A DNA stretch of 44,123 nt from positions 1-44,123 of the forward strand of contig JAFTWC010000063.1 in NCBI GenBank assembly GCA_017465475.1, given 5' to 3'. Source of the stretch: Lachnospiraceae bacterium. Its GTDB lineage: Bacteria; Bacillota; Clostridia; Lachnospirales; Lachnospiraceae. Below the pieces are notes generated by a model. That model was given only the letters and a program-made list of their open reading frames with translations, did no database searches and had not been told where the DNA came from. Position numbers and translations under genes: made by a program. Of the stretch, positions 1 to 8,218 are shown one piece after another. Position 1 is the stretch's first letter. Each line of letters starts with the position of its first letter.

Positions 1-819
1 AAAGAATATACCAAGAAGATTGCAGAGGAAATGCACGTTAAGGGTCTTATGAACATGCAGTACGCAATCGAGAACGGCAAGGTTTACGTGCTTGAGGCAA
101 ATCCGCGTGCATCCCGTACCGTTCCGCTTGTTTCCAAGGTTTGTAACATCCGCATGGTACCGATTGCAACCGATATTATTACTTCTGAGTTGACCGGTCG
201 TCCGTCTCCGGTAGCTGACCTTAAGGAACAGGATATTCCGTACTACGGTGTAAAGGAAGCTGTCTTCCCGTTCAACATGTTCCCGGAGGTTGACCCGATT
301 CTCGGACCGGAAATGCGTTCCACCGGTGAAGTATTAGGACTTGCTCCTTCCTACGGTGAAGCCTTCTACAAGGCGCAGGAAGCTACCCAGTCCAAGCTCC
401 CGCTTAGCGGCACGGTACTTATCTCCGTGAACCGCAAGGATAAGGAAGACATCATCGAAGTTGCACAGATGTTCTCCAACAATGGCTTTAAGATTCTTGC
501 TACCGGCAATACCCACAAGGTAATTACCGATGCTGGCATCGAAGCAGAGCTTGTGAAGAAGCTTTCCGAGGGTCGTCCGAACATCCTTGACATGATTACC
601 AACGGTGATATTGATTTAATCATCAACTCCCCGGCAGGCAAGGACAGCGTAAACGACGACAGCTACCTGCGTAAGGCAGCCATCAAGGGCAAGATTCCGT
701 ACATGACCACCGCAGCAGCAGCAAGAGCTACCGCAAAGGGTATTCAGTCCGTACGTAAGCACGGCAACCGTGAGATTAAGTCCTTGCAGCAGTTGCACAG
801 CGAAATCAAGGATAAGTAA
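1..819 (+). CDS. carB: Carbamoyl-phosphate synthase large subunit, C-terminal part (5' truncated)
   Basis: The reading frame is open from the first base of the window, so the gene starts outside it; about 272 C-terminal residues are present. The first part carries the end of the second ATP-grasp domain, including the typical VLEANPRASRTVPLVSKV stretch. From about residue 135 on (GTVLISVNRKDKED) it carries the MGS-like allosteric domain, with the LATGNTHK and INSPAGK motifs. The family makes carbamoyl phosphate from glutamine-derived ammonia, bicarbonate and two ATP for pyrimidine and arginine synthesis, and the C-terminal domain binds effectors such as UMP or ornithine. It is the last gene of its transcript, since an intrinsic terminator follows 13 bases after the stop. 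It shares arginine metabolism with the downstream argS region, but nothing here shows co-regulation. Confidence 0.96.
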   Translation, partial: KEYTKKIAEEMHVKGLMNMQYAIENGKVYVLEANPRASRTVPLVSKVCNIRMVPIATDIITSELTGRPSPVADLKEQDIPYYGVKEAVFPFNMFPEVDPILGPEMRSTGEVLGLAPSYGEAFYKAQEATQSKLPLSGTVLISVNRKDKEDIIEVAQMFSNNGFKILATGNTHKVITDAGIEAELVKKLSEGRPNILDMITNGDIDLIINSPAGKDSVNDDSYLRKAAIKGKIPYMTTAAAARATAKGIQSVRKHGNREIKSLQQLHSEIKDK

Positions 820-831
820 AATAAGACTTTC

Positions 832-869
832 AAAGGCCATCGCACTAAAACAGTGGGGTGGCCTTTTTT
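832..869 (+). terminator. Intrinsic terminator of carB
   Basis: The stem AAGGCCA/TGGCCTT is followed by a T6 run. It begins 13 bases after the carB stop. The next sequence, immediately after the T-tract, is the dispersed repeat at 870. Confidence 0.85.
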
Positions 870-1008
870 GCGTGCAGGCAAAGTGAGTATGCGAGCAAAC
901 TGCGAGAACTTGTTCTCAGGCAGTTGCGCAGTCATACGAGCGCGCCCACGACCGAGCGACACAAGTCGCGAGGTGTGTGGGTATTGCGCGGAGCGCCAGG
1001 CCTGCACG
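870..1008 (+). repeat. Dispersed structured intergenic repeat, copy 1
   Basis: The element is bounded by inverted termini CGTGCAGGC (871-879) and GCCTGCACG (1000-1008). It holds an internal hairpin around 905-935 (GAGAACTTGTTCTC and flanks) and a conserved core CGCGCCCACGACCGAGCG at 941-958. A second copy lies on the minus strand at 2614-2744; it shares the leading GCGTGCAGGC, the AAGTGAG that follows, the 18-base core and the trailing GCGAGGTG-like segment, while the hairpin loops differ. No coding potential is evident. It could be a MITE-like element or a structured RNA; the conserved core with variable loops is compatible with either. Confidence 0.7.
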
Positions 1009-1448
1009 GAGAGTATTAATAAGTTTTTATAGGACTCTTATGCGAGAACTCCGGGTTTACTCTCCGAAGCGATGGCCGATTAAATCCCGTTATCTACTCT
1101 TTCTTGTCGGATTTTCACTTCTCGGTCATGAGTCGTAGTGAAATACAGCTTGTTTTTCTCAAAACATGTTTTTGGGCGCTTCTTGACCCAAACTCTCTCG
1201 GTTTATCCAAGCAAAAGTTCTTATTCTCATTCACAGAAAAGCGTTTTTTCTCAGTTGCACTTTTTCTCCTATTTTTGAGATACACTTTTCTGTTTTTGTG
1301 GGTCAAAATCCCCCTAAGAAACTTTTCTGAGAAAAAGTCCTTATTTATCAGTATCACGCTATCCTATTTTGTCCTTATTCACTTGTTTTTCTTTCTCAGA
1401 CTAGCCTGAAATAGAACATTTGACCCAACGTCTTTGCTTCTTTCAGCT
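1009..1448. other. Intergenic region without a recognisable gene
   Basis: This is a T-rich stretch on the plus strand between copy 1 of the repeat and the 3' end of trpS. It contains weak internal repetition: GACCCAA or its complement near 1186, 1303 and 1423, and several TTTTTCTCAG-like segments. Open frames of 80-101 codons exist on both strands, but they lack ribosome sites, have low-complexity Phe/Leu/Lys composition and match no family I know. I do not call a gene here. Confidence 0.4.
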
Positions 1449-2513
1449 TTATAATCCAAAATCACTCATTGTATCAAAATAGTTTATCTTCATGGCACGC
1501 TTTACTTCATCCAAGGTTTCTGCTACCAGCTCCCGTGCCGTTTCACTTCCTTTTTTCAATATCTCATATACTGCGGCAATGTCTTTTTCATACTCTTTCC
1601 GCCTTACCCGTATCGGTTCCAATTCTGCCTGTATAATGGAGTTCAGAAATTTTTTGATTTTGACGTCACCCAAACCGCCTCTTGTATAATGTTCTTTCAG
1701 CTCCTCCAGGTTATGGTATTCCGGTAAGTATTCTTTAAAGTGTTCTGTACGACAAAACGCATCCAGATAGGTAAAGACCGCATTTCCCTCTACATGTCCC
1801 GGATCGGATACCTGAATATGCAACGGATCGGTATACATACTCATGATCTTTTGACGGATGTCTTCCGGTTCATCTTCCAAATTAATGCAATTCCCCAAGG
1901 ACTTACTCATTTTCGCTTTCCCGTCGGTTCCCGGAAGTCGCATACAAATACTGTTCTCCGGCAATAATGCTTCCGGCTCCACCAATACTTCACTATAAAT
2001 CGAATTGAACTTCCGCACAATCTCACGGGTCTGTTCAATCATCGGCAACTGGTCCTCTCCCACCGGCACCGTCGTAGCTTTAAATGCGGTGATATCCGCC
2101 GCCTGACTGATTGGGTAACATAAAAATCCGGTGGGTATGCTTTCCTCAAAGTTTCTCAGTTGTACTTCCGCTTTTACGGTAGGATTCCGATGCAACCTGG
2201 CTACACTTACCAGATTCATATAATAAAATGTAAATTCCGTAAGCTCCGGAATCTGCGACTGAATAAACAAGGTGGATACCGCCGGATTAAGTCCTACCGC
2301 CAAATAGTCCAATGCCACTTCAACAATGTTTCTCCGAATTTTTTCCGGATTATCAAAGTTATCGGTCAACGCCTGTGCATCCGCAATCATAATCAGCACC
2401 TTTTCAAATTCCCCGGAATTCTGCAACTCCACCCGTCGCTTTAACGAACCCACATAATGTCCCAAATGTAATCTCCCGGTGGGTCTGTCACCTGTTAAAA
2501 TAATTTTGCTCAT
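1449..2513 (-). CDS. trpS: Tryptophanyl-tRNA synthetase
   Basis: The 354-residue class Ic aminoacyl-tRNA synthetase charges tRNA-Trp with tryptophan in the cytoplasm using ATP. The HIGH-type motif HLGH is at residues 17-20 after GDRPTGRL, and the KMSKS loop is at 201-205. Length is slightly above the common 330-340 residues. The ATG is preceded by AAGGAGG at suitable spacing. Upstream in its direction of transcription is a leader with a Trp-type T-box (2745-2972), so expression is predicted to rise when uncharged tRNA-Trp accumulates. Between the T-box terminator and the start codon lie about 230 bases that contain copy 2 of the dispersed repeat. No downstream gene is co-transcribed, as the next gene (carB) is convergent. 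Confidence 0.97.
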   Translation of the reverse strand: MSKIILTGDRPTGRLHLGHYVGSLKRRVELQNSGEFEKVLIMIADAQALTDNFDNPEKIRRNIVEVALDYLAVGLNPAVSTLFIQSQIPELTEFTFYYMNLVSVARLHRNPTVKAEVQLRNFEESIPTGFLCYPISQAADITAFKATTVPVGEDQLPMIEQTREIVRKFNSIYSEVLVEPEALLPENSICMRLPGTDGKAKMSKSLGNCINLEDEPEDIRQKIMSMYTDPLHIQVSDPGHVEGNAVFTYLDAFCRTEHFKEYLPEYHNLEELKEHYTRGGLGDVKIKKFLNSIIQAELEPIRVRRKEYEKDIAAVYEILKKGSETARELVAETLDEVKRAMKINYFDTMSDFGL

Positions 2514-2613
2514 AAATAAGCCTCCTTCTGCTGTGTATTTATTTTATGATTTACATAAAACAAAACCGGCTTTTAAGGGAAGCATGTAATACGATGGAAA
2601 ACATAATCTCTCA

Positions 2614-2744
2614 CATGCAGGCGGTGCTTCGCACCTCCCCCGCACCTCGTGGCATAGCCGCTCGGTCGTGGGCGCGTTCGCATACTCAGAGAGTTTTGAA
2701 AATAAGTTTTCAAACTCTCTTCTATGCTCACTTAGCCTGCACGC
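2614..2744 (-). repeat. Dispersed structured intergenic repeat, copy 2
   Basis: Read on the minus strand it starts GCGTGCAGGC directly after the T-tract of the T-box terminator and ends with GCCTGCATG. The core CGCGCCCACGACCGAGCG (2659-2676) is identical to that of copy 1. An internal hairpin GAGAGTTTGAAAA/TTTTCAAAACTCTC takes the place of the copy 1 hairpin, and the GGTGCGAAGCACC hairpin lies near the far end. The copy is inside the trpS leader, on the sense strand, and would be transcribed only when the T-box reads through. Confidence 0.7.
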
Positions 2745-2784
2745 AAAAAATGAAAAGACTTCTGCCCCAAAAGGACAGAAGTCT
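2745..2784 (-). terminator. T-box-controlled terminator of the trpS leader
   Basis: On the minus strand the stem AGACTTCTGTCC/GGGCAGAAGTCT is followed by TTTCATTTTTT. It lies just 3' of the T-box sequence, as expected for the competing terminator of a transcriptional T-box. Confidence 0.85.
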
Positions 2785-2972
2785 AAAATTCTGTGTGCCA
2801 CCTAATGAGCTCCGTACCAACATACGGTTCCTGTGTTACGGTCAGGATTATCCGTCAACGCCTACTCGCGGTAAAAGCTTTCGGGTTGCCCTCATAAGTC
2901 CATTCATTATAATTTGAATTATCGCCTTCTCACCATCGGCAACTCTCTTTGAATTCGCTATTATAATTACTC
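2785..2972 (-). promoter_or_regulatory. Trp-specific T-box leader of trpS
   Basis: On the minus strand the leader shows the stem I landmark AGAGAGTTGCC with a GGTGAGAAGGC distal segment. The 3' side of the specifier loop reads GAATGGACTTATGAGGGC; the in-line codon TGG (complement of 2900-2902) specifies tryptophan. The T-box sequence reads TTAGGTGGCAC, with the TGGC bulge at 2797-2800 that would pair with the 3' GCCA end of tRNA-Trp, whose discriminator is G. Uncharged tRNA-Trp is therefore predicted to stabilise the antiterminator and allow trpS transcription. Stem boundaries are approximate because no folding was run. Confidence 0.88.
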
Positions 2973-3008
2973 CTCTTAATCAACGGTTTGTATTATGAAA
3001 TTTTCATA

Positions 3009-3037
3009 AGTGTATCATAAAGCAAATTAAAAATCAA
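3009..3037 (-). promoter_or_regulatory. Candidate promoter of the trpS leader
   Basis: Minus-strand TTGATT (3032-3037), 17-base spacer and TACACT (3009-3014) lie about 35 bases before the first T-box landmarks. The hexamers are imperfect, but the position fits. Confidence 0.5.
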
Positions 3038-3208
3038 GTTCTTTCGCCTAAATGAACACCAAAAATTTTCAGAACCTATTTTCTGAACCTCGCACTTCAT
3101 ATTTACAATCCCCTTCATTCTATTCCTTTCCCAATTTGCCGGACACTGTCTGGCGAATAAAAACAACCGTCCGTTGCAAAATCCACCCTTAGCTATACTT
3201 CGCGGTTC

Positions 3209-3237
3209 TTGAATCATTCCCTTTTTCCCTTTATAAT
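3209..3237 (+). promoter_or_regulatory. Promoter of the XRE gene at 3286
   Basis: TTGAAT (3209-3214), a 17-base spacer and TATAAT (3232-3237) lie about 50 bases upstream of the start codon. This is a near-consensus sigma-A promoter, divergent from the trpS leader promoter. Confidence 0.7.
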
Positions 3238-3285
3238 AAAGCCAGGATAAGCGCTTACCGATCAAAAAGAAAGGTGGTTTTTCTT

Positions 3286-4359
3286 ATGGAGATTATGATA
3301 AAAGATAAATTACGTACATTACGTCAACAAAAAAATATTACGCAGGAGACTCTTGCTACTCATCTGGGCATTACTCCGCAATCGGTGGGCAAATGGGAAC
3401 GGGGGGAGGGCTTCCCGGATATTACACTACTTCCAAAGCTTGCATTGTATTTTGATGTGACCGTGGATGAGTTGCTTTGTGTGGACCGGGCAAGAATCGA
3501 CGAAACCATTGAAGGGTATATCGCAGAAAGTAAAGTCTACAAACATACCGGCGAGAATGCCAAAAACCTTGCCCTCTGGGAAAAGGCATATGCAGAGTTC
3601 CCAAACGACTGTCGTGTGATGTTGCAGCTGATGTATGCCATCAACCGGGATGGCGAATATCCGTGCCCGCCTGAAAAGGCTGAGCGCATCATTACCCTCG
3701 GCGAAGCAATTTTACAAAAGTCCACCGACACAAAGCAACGGGAAGACGTCATTCAAGTTTTATGCTACACCTGCAAAGGTCTTGATAAAGAAAAAGCTTT
3801 GCACTATGCGGATATGGGCGGAAGCTTTTATGTGACAAGGGAAGACCTTCGCTCCCATGTTCTTGAAGGGGAAGAAGGAGTAAAACAATGTCAGGAATAT
3901 CTTATGTCCCTGATTCATTCTGCCGCCATGACAGCCACACAAATGACTACAAAAGGAAACTTTTCCCGCAAGGAAACCATCGATGCCCATCAATTTTCCA
4001 TTGATATTTTGAAATGCCTGTTTTCGGACGGAAATGTGGGCTTTTATGCAAACTATATTTCTCAGCATTATCGTTGCATTGCTCTTTTGTATGCGGAGCT
4101 TGGCGACGCCGCACACACACTGGAAGCATTAAAGGAAAACTGCTACTATTCCGTTACGGAAGCAACCCTAGGGGACATGAACTACACCGCTCCGATGATA
4201 AACCGTGTGCAACACAAACATGCAGACACCTCAAAAAACTATACCGGAAATTGCTGCAACATAAGTCTGAAAACATTGGAAGCGAAACGATTCGACTTTG
4301 TGCGGGATACGGAAGATTTTCAAAAGATGATGACCGAATTGAGACGATATGCAGAATAG
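3286..4359 (+). CDS. XRE-family regulator with helical sensor-like C-terminal region
   Basis: The product is 357 residues. Residues 5-60 form an XRE/Cro helix-turn-helix (LRTLRQQKNITQETLATHLG, TPQSVGKWERGEGFPDITLLPKLALYFDVTVDELL). The remaining ~290 residues look like a helical repeat region (LWEKAYAEFPNDCRVMLQL is TPR-like) that could bind a ligand or partner. ATG at 3286 is chosen over an upstream in-frame GTG because AAAGGTGG at 3270-3277 is correctly spaced for it. The protein is monocistronic, with its own promoter and a terminator at 4391. It resembles the XRE-TPR protein at 8531 in layout (both end with a YSAP- or YTAP-like segment, then a short acidic/basic tail). The regulated genes are unknown. 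Confidence 0.85.
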   Translation: MEIMIKDKLRTLRQQKNITQETLATHLGITPQSVGKWERGEGFPDITLLPKLALYFDVTVDELLCVDRARIDETIEGYIAESKVYKHTGENAKNLALWEKAYAEFPNDCRVMLQLMYAINRDGEYPCPPEKAERIITLGEAILQKSTDTKQREDVIQVLCYTCKGLDKEKALHYADMGGSFYVTREDLRSHVLEGEEGVKQCQEYLMSLIHSAAMTATQMTTKGNFSRKETIDAHQFSIDILKCLFSDGNVGFYANYISQHYRCIALLYAELGDAAHTLEALKENCYYSVTEATLGDMNYTAPMINRVQHKHADTSKNYTGNCCNISLKTLEAKRFDFVRDTEDFQKMMTELRRYAE

Positions 4360-4390
4360 CTCTTCATACAATCACACATTGGACAACATA

Positions 4391-4431
4391 AAAAACAGGA
4401 GATCCCACCAAAAGGGTATCTCCTGCTTTTT
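4391..4431. terminator. Bidirectional intrinsic terminator
   Basis: The stem CAGGAGAT-CCC/GGGTATCTCCTG is flanked by A-rich and T-rich runs, so it can serve both the XRE gene from the left and the convergent DUF4177 gene from the right. Confidence 0.8.
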
Positions 4432-4460
4432 CTCTCTGCTTACCTATAAACAATCGTAAC

Positions 4461-4643
4461 CTACGCTTCCTCCTTATAGAACACTACGGAACAGATTTCC
4501 CCTGCTCCTACCACCCGGTAGGAATGCAGTTTCCATCCTTCTGCGGAATATTTATCCAACAGTTCCTGTAAAACTGCCACGAACCGCTTTCCGCTAATAA
4601 ACCCGCAGGCAAAAAAGTCCGTACAATACTTCACATTTCCCAT
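4461..4643 (-). CDS. DUF4177-like small protein
   Basis: This 60-residue protein has the compact pattern seen in the DUF4177 family: an N-terminal strand (VKYCTDFFACG), then the helix LQELLDKYSAEGWKLHSY, then a final strand ICSVVFYKEE. No function is established for the family. A good ribosome site (AAGGAG, 10 bases before the ATG) supports translation. It stands alone between the divergent side of the nucleoside phosphorylase operon end and a shared bidirectional terminator. Cysteines at positions 7, 13 and 50 are not arranged as an obvious metal site. Confidence 0.7.
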   Translation of the reverse strand: MGNVKYCTDFFACGFISGKRFVAVLQELLDKYSAEGWKLHSYRVVGAGEICSVVFYKEEA

Positions 4644-4782
4644 AGCAAAAGTCTCCTTTTCCGAATCAAGAATATAGAAGTTCGTTCACAAGCTCCCACG
4701 CAAGTACGGTCGATTGCGACTACTACCCAGTTTATTCCTAGTTTTCCTTCTTTATGAGACTTTTATTCCCTACGCTACGATT

Positions 4783-5550
4783 CTACAGTTCCCCAATCAC
4801 ATCCAGACAAATATATAACGCCTTCTCAATGGATTCCTCGCCCCAACTTCTCTCGTCATAGTTTTCTGTATTTACCAGCGTATCCGCTGTATACAAAATC
4901 TGTCCGAACTGTGCACCGCGAAACTGTGCACATGCCGCCAGTGCAGAACACTCCATTTCTACCACAGCACAGCCCTCTTCTCTTCGATACTCTACCAAAG
5001 CCGCTGTTTCTCTGTAAAAACCGTCCGTAGTCCAGGTAACGCACTCCGTATAAGGCAACCCAAGCTTTTTCATGGCTTCTTCGATAGATGTCAACACCTT
5101 GGGATCTATTTCCACATATCTTGACGGTGGCAAATAGTGATAAGAAGCTCCTTCATCACGCAAAGCTTTCGTCGGAACCAGAAACATATTTTCCGGCAAA
5201 TCCACCAATGCTCCGCAACAGCCTGTCGCCAAAACTTTTTTCGCCCCGTATCCGATTAACCAGTCCAGTATCTGCGCCGCTGCCGCAGCCCCCACCGGAG
5301 CCTGACATATTGCAATTTGCTCTCCTTTATATTCTGTTATATACACCGGGTAAAGCTTTGTTTCCGATACAAAATGCGCAACCTCTACTAAATTATTCTT
5401 CTTGGCATAATTATCCGTCGCCTCGCCCAAAAACGCATAAATTAATTTCTCCGGAAGTCTAATCCCAAGCTCCTGATGAGTCGGCATAATCACCGAAATT
5501 TCACTGTCATCATACTCCAAAATCGGTATTTCATGTTTATGTAATGCCAT
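4783..5550 (-). CDS. Uridine phosphorylase-like nucleoside phosphorylase
   Basis: The 255-residue protein belongs to the PNP/UDP phosphorylase superfamily. Visible landmarks are the phosphate/ribose-site region ICQAPVGAAAAAQILDWL, the glycine-rich core VLATGCCGAL, and the ribose-binding VVEMECSALAACAQFRG near residue 198. The family splits nucleosides with phosphate into a base and ribose-1-phosphate; uridine is the best guess from overall layout, but substrate cannot be read with certainty. It is the fourth and last gene of an apparent operon (MerR-methyltransferase, second phosphorylase-like protein, GNAT, this gene), separated from the GNAT gene by 69 bases. The spacing leaves room for an internal promoter, but I do not see a strong one. 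Confidence 0.85.
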   Translation of the reverse strand: MALHKHEIPILEYDDSEISVIMPTHQELGIRLPEKLIYAFLGEATDNYAKKNNLVEVAHFVSETKLYPVYITEYKGEQIAICQAPVGAAAAAQILDWLIGYGAKKVLATGCCGALVDLPENMFLVPTKALRDEGASYHYLPPSRYVEIDPKVLTSIEEAMKKLGLPYTECVTWTTDGFYRETAALVEYRREEGCAVVEMECSALAACAQFRGAQFGQILYTADTLVNTENYDERSWGEESIEKALYICLDVIGEL

Positions 5551-5619
5551 CGCATCCCACCTCCGTTTTGCACAAAATCTCCTATTGTATCTCCCTCGAA
5601 TCCTGCTACACGCTTTCCG

Positions 5620-6171
5620 TTACTCCCGATCCGATTTCAACAGTCCGTACACAGCTACATCTTTAATTCCCTGATTGTTCCGTCCGGCACCACGCATGGT
5701 TCCCTCGTATTTCATACCTGCCTTTTGCATGACTCTCCCGGACTTCGGATTATTCACATCATGGCGGGCAAACACACGGTTCATCCCTACCTCGTCAAAC
5801 AAATAATCCATAACCGCACACAGGGCTTCCGGCATAATCCCTCTGCCCCACCAGGCTTTTCCCATACAGTAACCGATTTCTATCGCCTCAATTTTCTCAA
5901 TCACTTCCACACCGGAGATATTTCCCACAACATCTCCCGTCTCCTTTAACTCAATGACCCAGTTATAATAATTCGGATTCTCATAACGGACAATCCAGTC
6001 CGTCACTAGGGACTTCGTCACCTCTACACTGCTATGGGTCGGCCAAGTCAAAAATTTTGACACCTCCGGGTCCGACGCCCAGTTCCGGTACATCAGCTCT
6101 GCATCGCTTTCTGTGTAGCGTCGTAAAATCAAACGGTCGGTTTCCAGTCTTTTTGTTCCCTTATGTTCCAT
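5620..6171 (-). CDS. GNAT N-acetyltransferase, RimJ/RimL type
   Basis: The 183-residue protein starts with the typical RimJ/RimL opening LETDRLILRRYTESDAELMY. It carries the acetyl-CoA pyrophosphate loop region IGYCMGKAWWGRGIMPEALCAVMDYLF and the C-terminal VNNPKSGRVMQKAGMKYEG. Such enzymes acetylate N-terminal or side-chain amines of proteins, or small molecules including aminoglycosides; the substrate here is unknown. The gene begins 9 bases after the stop of the phosphorylase-like gene at 6181, so the two are almost certainly co-transcribed. Confidence 0.88.
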   Translation of the reverse strand: MEHKGTKRLETDRLILRRYTESDAELMYRNWASDPEVSKFLTWPTHSSVEVTKSLVTDWIVRYENPNYYNWVIELKETGDVVGNISGVEVIEKIEAIEIGYCMGKAWWGRGIMPEALCAVMDYLFDEVGMNRVFARHDVNNPKSGRVMQKAGMKYEGTMRGAGRNNQGIKDVAVYGLLKSDRE

Positions 6172-6180
6172 TTTCTCCTC

Positions 6181-6975
6181 CTATTTCCTCTCCGCCAACG
6201 TCAATATCATGTCCGGAAGCACTGTTTTTCTTCCGTAATCATACCGCTCCTCTTCCTCCACGGTGCGACCAACCAAAGCCGTACCGGTAGCGGAATTGTC
6301 CGATACCACCAAAAGCGCCACACTCGGCACTTCCAGTAAATCCGCCATCAGATAAAAAGATGCCGTTTCCATTTCAATCAAATCCGTATCAAACTCTCTT
6401 ATTTCATCCAAGTGGTAATATTCCAAAGCAATAGAATCCGTACAGAATACAGAAGCTTTCTTAATGTCATAGCCCTTTTCCCGACCGATTCCGATGACTT
6501 CATCAATAAAGGACATCTCCGGTTCCACCCGTTCAAAGGGCACGAAATCCCGTATGGATTCCTTCAGATATGTATTGGTATATCCGCCGGATATGGAATA
6601 GGACGGCGTACAAACATCTCCCAAACCGAACGCTTCCTTTAACGCCCCTACTGCGCCGATAAAAATCATCTTCTTAAACTTCAGTTCTCCGCATATAGCC
6701 ACATGGTCAATCAGGTTTCCCGCACAGGATGCGATTTTCACCCAAGCAATCTTTATATCATCCTTTTCCACCAGATAACCCGCTATATACGCACCTTCCT
6801 TTAAGGTCGTCACCTTACAAAAACGCTCCATTTTCAGTTTGTATGGGGAAAAGCTTGGTGCCACCACCAACGCATCGTACTCCACATCATCCCGTAAACC
6901 AAAGGCCTGCATTGCCATATGTTCCGAGTTATATTGATGGAACTTATCTATAATTCGTTTCATTTTTTCTTTCAT
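6181..6975 (-). CDS. Nucleoside phosphorylase-like protein
   Basis: The 264-residue protein has the PNP/UDP superfamily core: KMIFIGAVGALKEAFGLGD in the middle and the ribose-pocket segment DTDLIEMETASFYLMADLL near residue 205, where the Glu and Met contact ribose in characterised members. Sequence is clearly different from the second phosphorylase in the same operon, so this is not a recent duplication. It starts 15 bases after the MerR-methyltransferase stop. Substrate is not predictable; a nucleoside, a methylthioadenosine-like compound or a nucleoside antibiotic would all fit the fold. Confidence 0.78.
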   Translation of the reverse strand: MKEKMKRIIDKFHQYNSEHMAMQAFGLRDDVEYDALVVAPSFSPYKLKMERFCKVTTLKEGAYIAGYLVEKDDIKIAWVKIASCAGNLIDHVAICGELKFKKMIFIGAVGALKEAFGLGDVCTPSYSISGGYTNTYLKESIRDFVPFERVEPEMSFIDEVIGIGREKGYDIKKASVFCTDSIALEYYHLDEIREFDTDLIEMETASFYLMADLLEVPSVALLVVSDNSATGTALVGRTVEEEERYDYGRKTVLPDMILTLAERK

Positions 6976-6990
6976 AGATATCCCTCCGCT

Positions 6991-8184
6991 TTACTTATAG
7001 CAATGTTTAAAATCCGTACTCTTCGGTATCAAAAAGTCTCCCTTTCCCTGAATTTCCGAAACAAAATACGCCTTTAACTCTGCTTCCTGTTCCGTTAGAT
7101 ACTTCTTTTCCTCAGGGTATCGTTCCAGCAAGTACGTAAACAACTCATTAGCATCCGTGTAACGCATCACACTTCCAAGCGTAACGTTCTCCACCTTGGA
7201 AAAATACAGAAAAAGCATCGTTTGGAACTCCTCCCGCTTTTTCCGCGCCTTTGCCTCCCTTTCTATAAGAAAATCCGTCCTTAACCGTAACCTCGTGAAG
7301 ATTTCCTGCCAAAAGGCGTGCTCTCTGCTTACGCCTGCACCGTTTACAGAACACATCCCATTTGTCGTCAGCACCCCTGCCACCCGTTTCAAAAAAGCTT
7401 CTCCGTCTTTCATAAAGTCCAACAGATAATGGGCAATCACAAGGTCATAGCCTTCTCGTTGTCCGATTTTCCGTTCTATCTCCTCCCATGTGGCATCCGT
7501 CTCTACATCCTCAAAATACAAATTCACCTTCGTCCCAACCGCCAAATTTTCCTTATTTTGCTCTACATAGCCCGCAAAGTCATCCGCCCAGCTTCCGTGC
7601 AAATCGTACCCGTCTACGGTAACACCTGCCGGAATCCTGCTCCAACTATTGCGCCATAACTTGCCGTAACCGCAACCAAGGTCCAGCACTTTCGCATTCT
7701 TCTGCAGATGCAAGGATTTATAAATCGTCACATACCAATCTTCCCCCGCGGTATGCAACAAGGCCTGATAATGATTGACATCCGCCCCTTGATCCATCTG
7801 CATGGTTTTTACAGTCTCCGCCACCGAATCCCAATCCGGTTCCGCTTGCCTAAGCAACACACTGTTTACACTGGCAATGGCTTTCTCGATTTCATACTTT
7901 TTGGTTTCCAATATCTTTAACTGCCGTGTCAGTACCTCCGTAATGTCCACGTCCTTCTCTGCTTCCAGATTATCGTGAATCTCCTCCAGCGAAAACCCGA
8001 TTTGCTTCAGTGCAATAATTTTCTCCAGTACCGCCAGCGCTGACCTATCATAAAGCCGGTAATTTCCTTCGGAATACCCACTGGGTTTTAACAATCCTTT
8101 TTCGTCATACAAACGAACCGTTTTCTGGGAAATGCCGGTTTTCTTTGCAATTTCTCCCGATGTCATTCTTTTTTCCATACACAT
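6991..8184 (-). CDS. MerR-family regulator fused to a SAM-dependent methyltransferase
   Basis: The 397-residue protein has an N-terminal MerR winged helix (MTSGEIAKKTGISQKTVRLYDEKGLL, residues 7-32) followed by a coiled-coil helix (about 75-110). It then has a class I methyltransferase domain with motif I VLDLGCGYG at 166-174 and further motifs YDLVIAHYLLDFMKD and VLTTNGM. MerR proteins usually bind a small effector in the C-terminal part; here that part is an enzyme. Two in-frame ATGs (8184 and 8178) lie behind GGAAGG (8189-8194), and either could be used. It heads an operon with two nucleoside-phosphorylase-like proteins and a GNAT. The promoter directly upstream has the 19-base spacer and dyad typical of MerR control, so autoregulation is likely. 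Confidence 0.88.
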   Translation of the reverse strand: MCMEKRMTSGEIAKKTGISQKTVRLYDEKGLLKPSGYSEGNYRLYDRSALAVLEKIIALKQIGFSLEEIHDNLEAEKDVDITEVLTRQLKILETKKYEIEKAIASVNSVLLRQAEPDWDSVAETVKTMQMDQGADVNHYQALLHTAGEDWYVTIYKSLHLQKNAKVLDLGCGYGKLWRNSWSRIPAGVTVDGYDLHGSWADDFAGYVEQNKENLAVGTKVNLYFEDVETDATWEEIERKIGQREGYDLVIAHYLLDFMKDGEAFLKRVAGVLTTNGMCSVNGAGVSREHAFWQEIFTRLRLRTDFLIEREAKARKKREEFQTMLFLYFSKVENVTLGSVMRYTDANELFTYLLERYPEEKKYLTEQEAELKAYFVSEIQGKGDFLIPKSTDFKHCYK

Positions 8185-8218
8185 CTGACCTTCCGTTTCG
8201 AAACAAGTGAATGCCTAC

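Noticed and set aside
1104-1409. Open frame of 101 codons rich in Phe and Leu between the repeat and trpS
   Set aside because: It has no ribosome site, its composition reflects T-rich noncoding DNA, and an equally long frame exists on the other strand.
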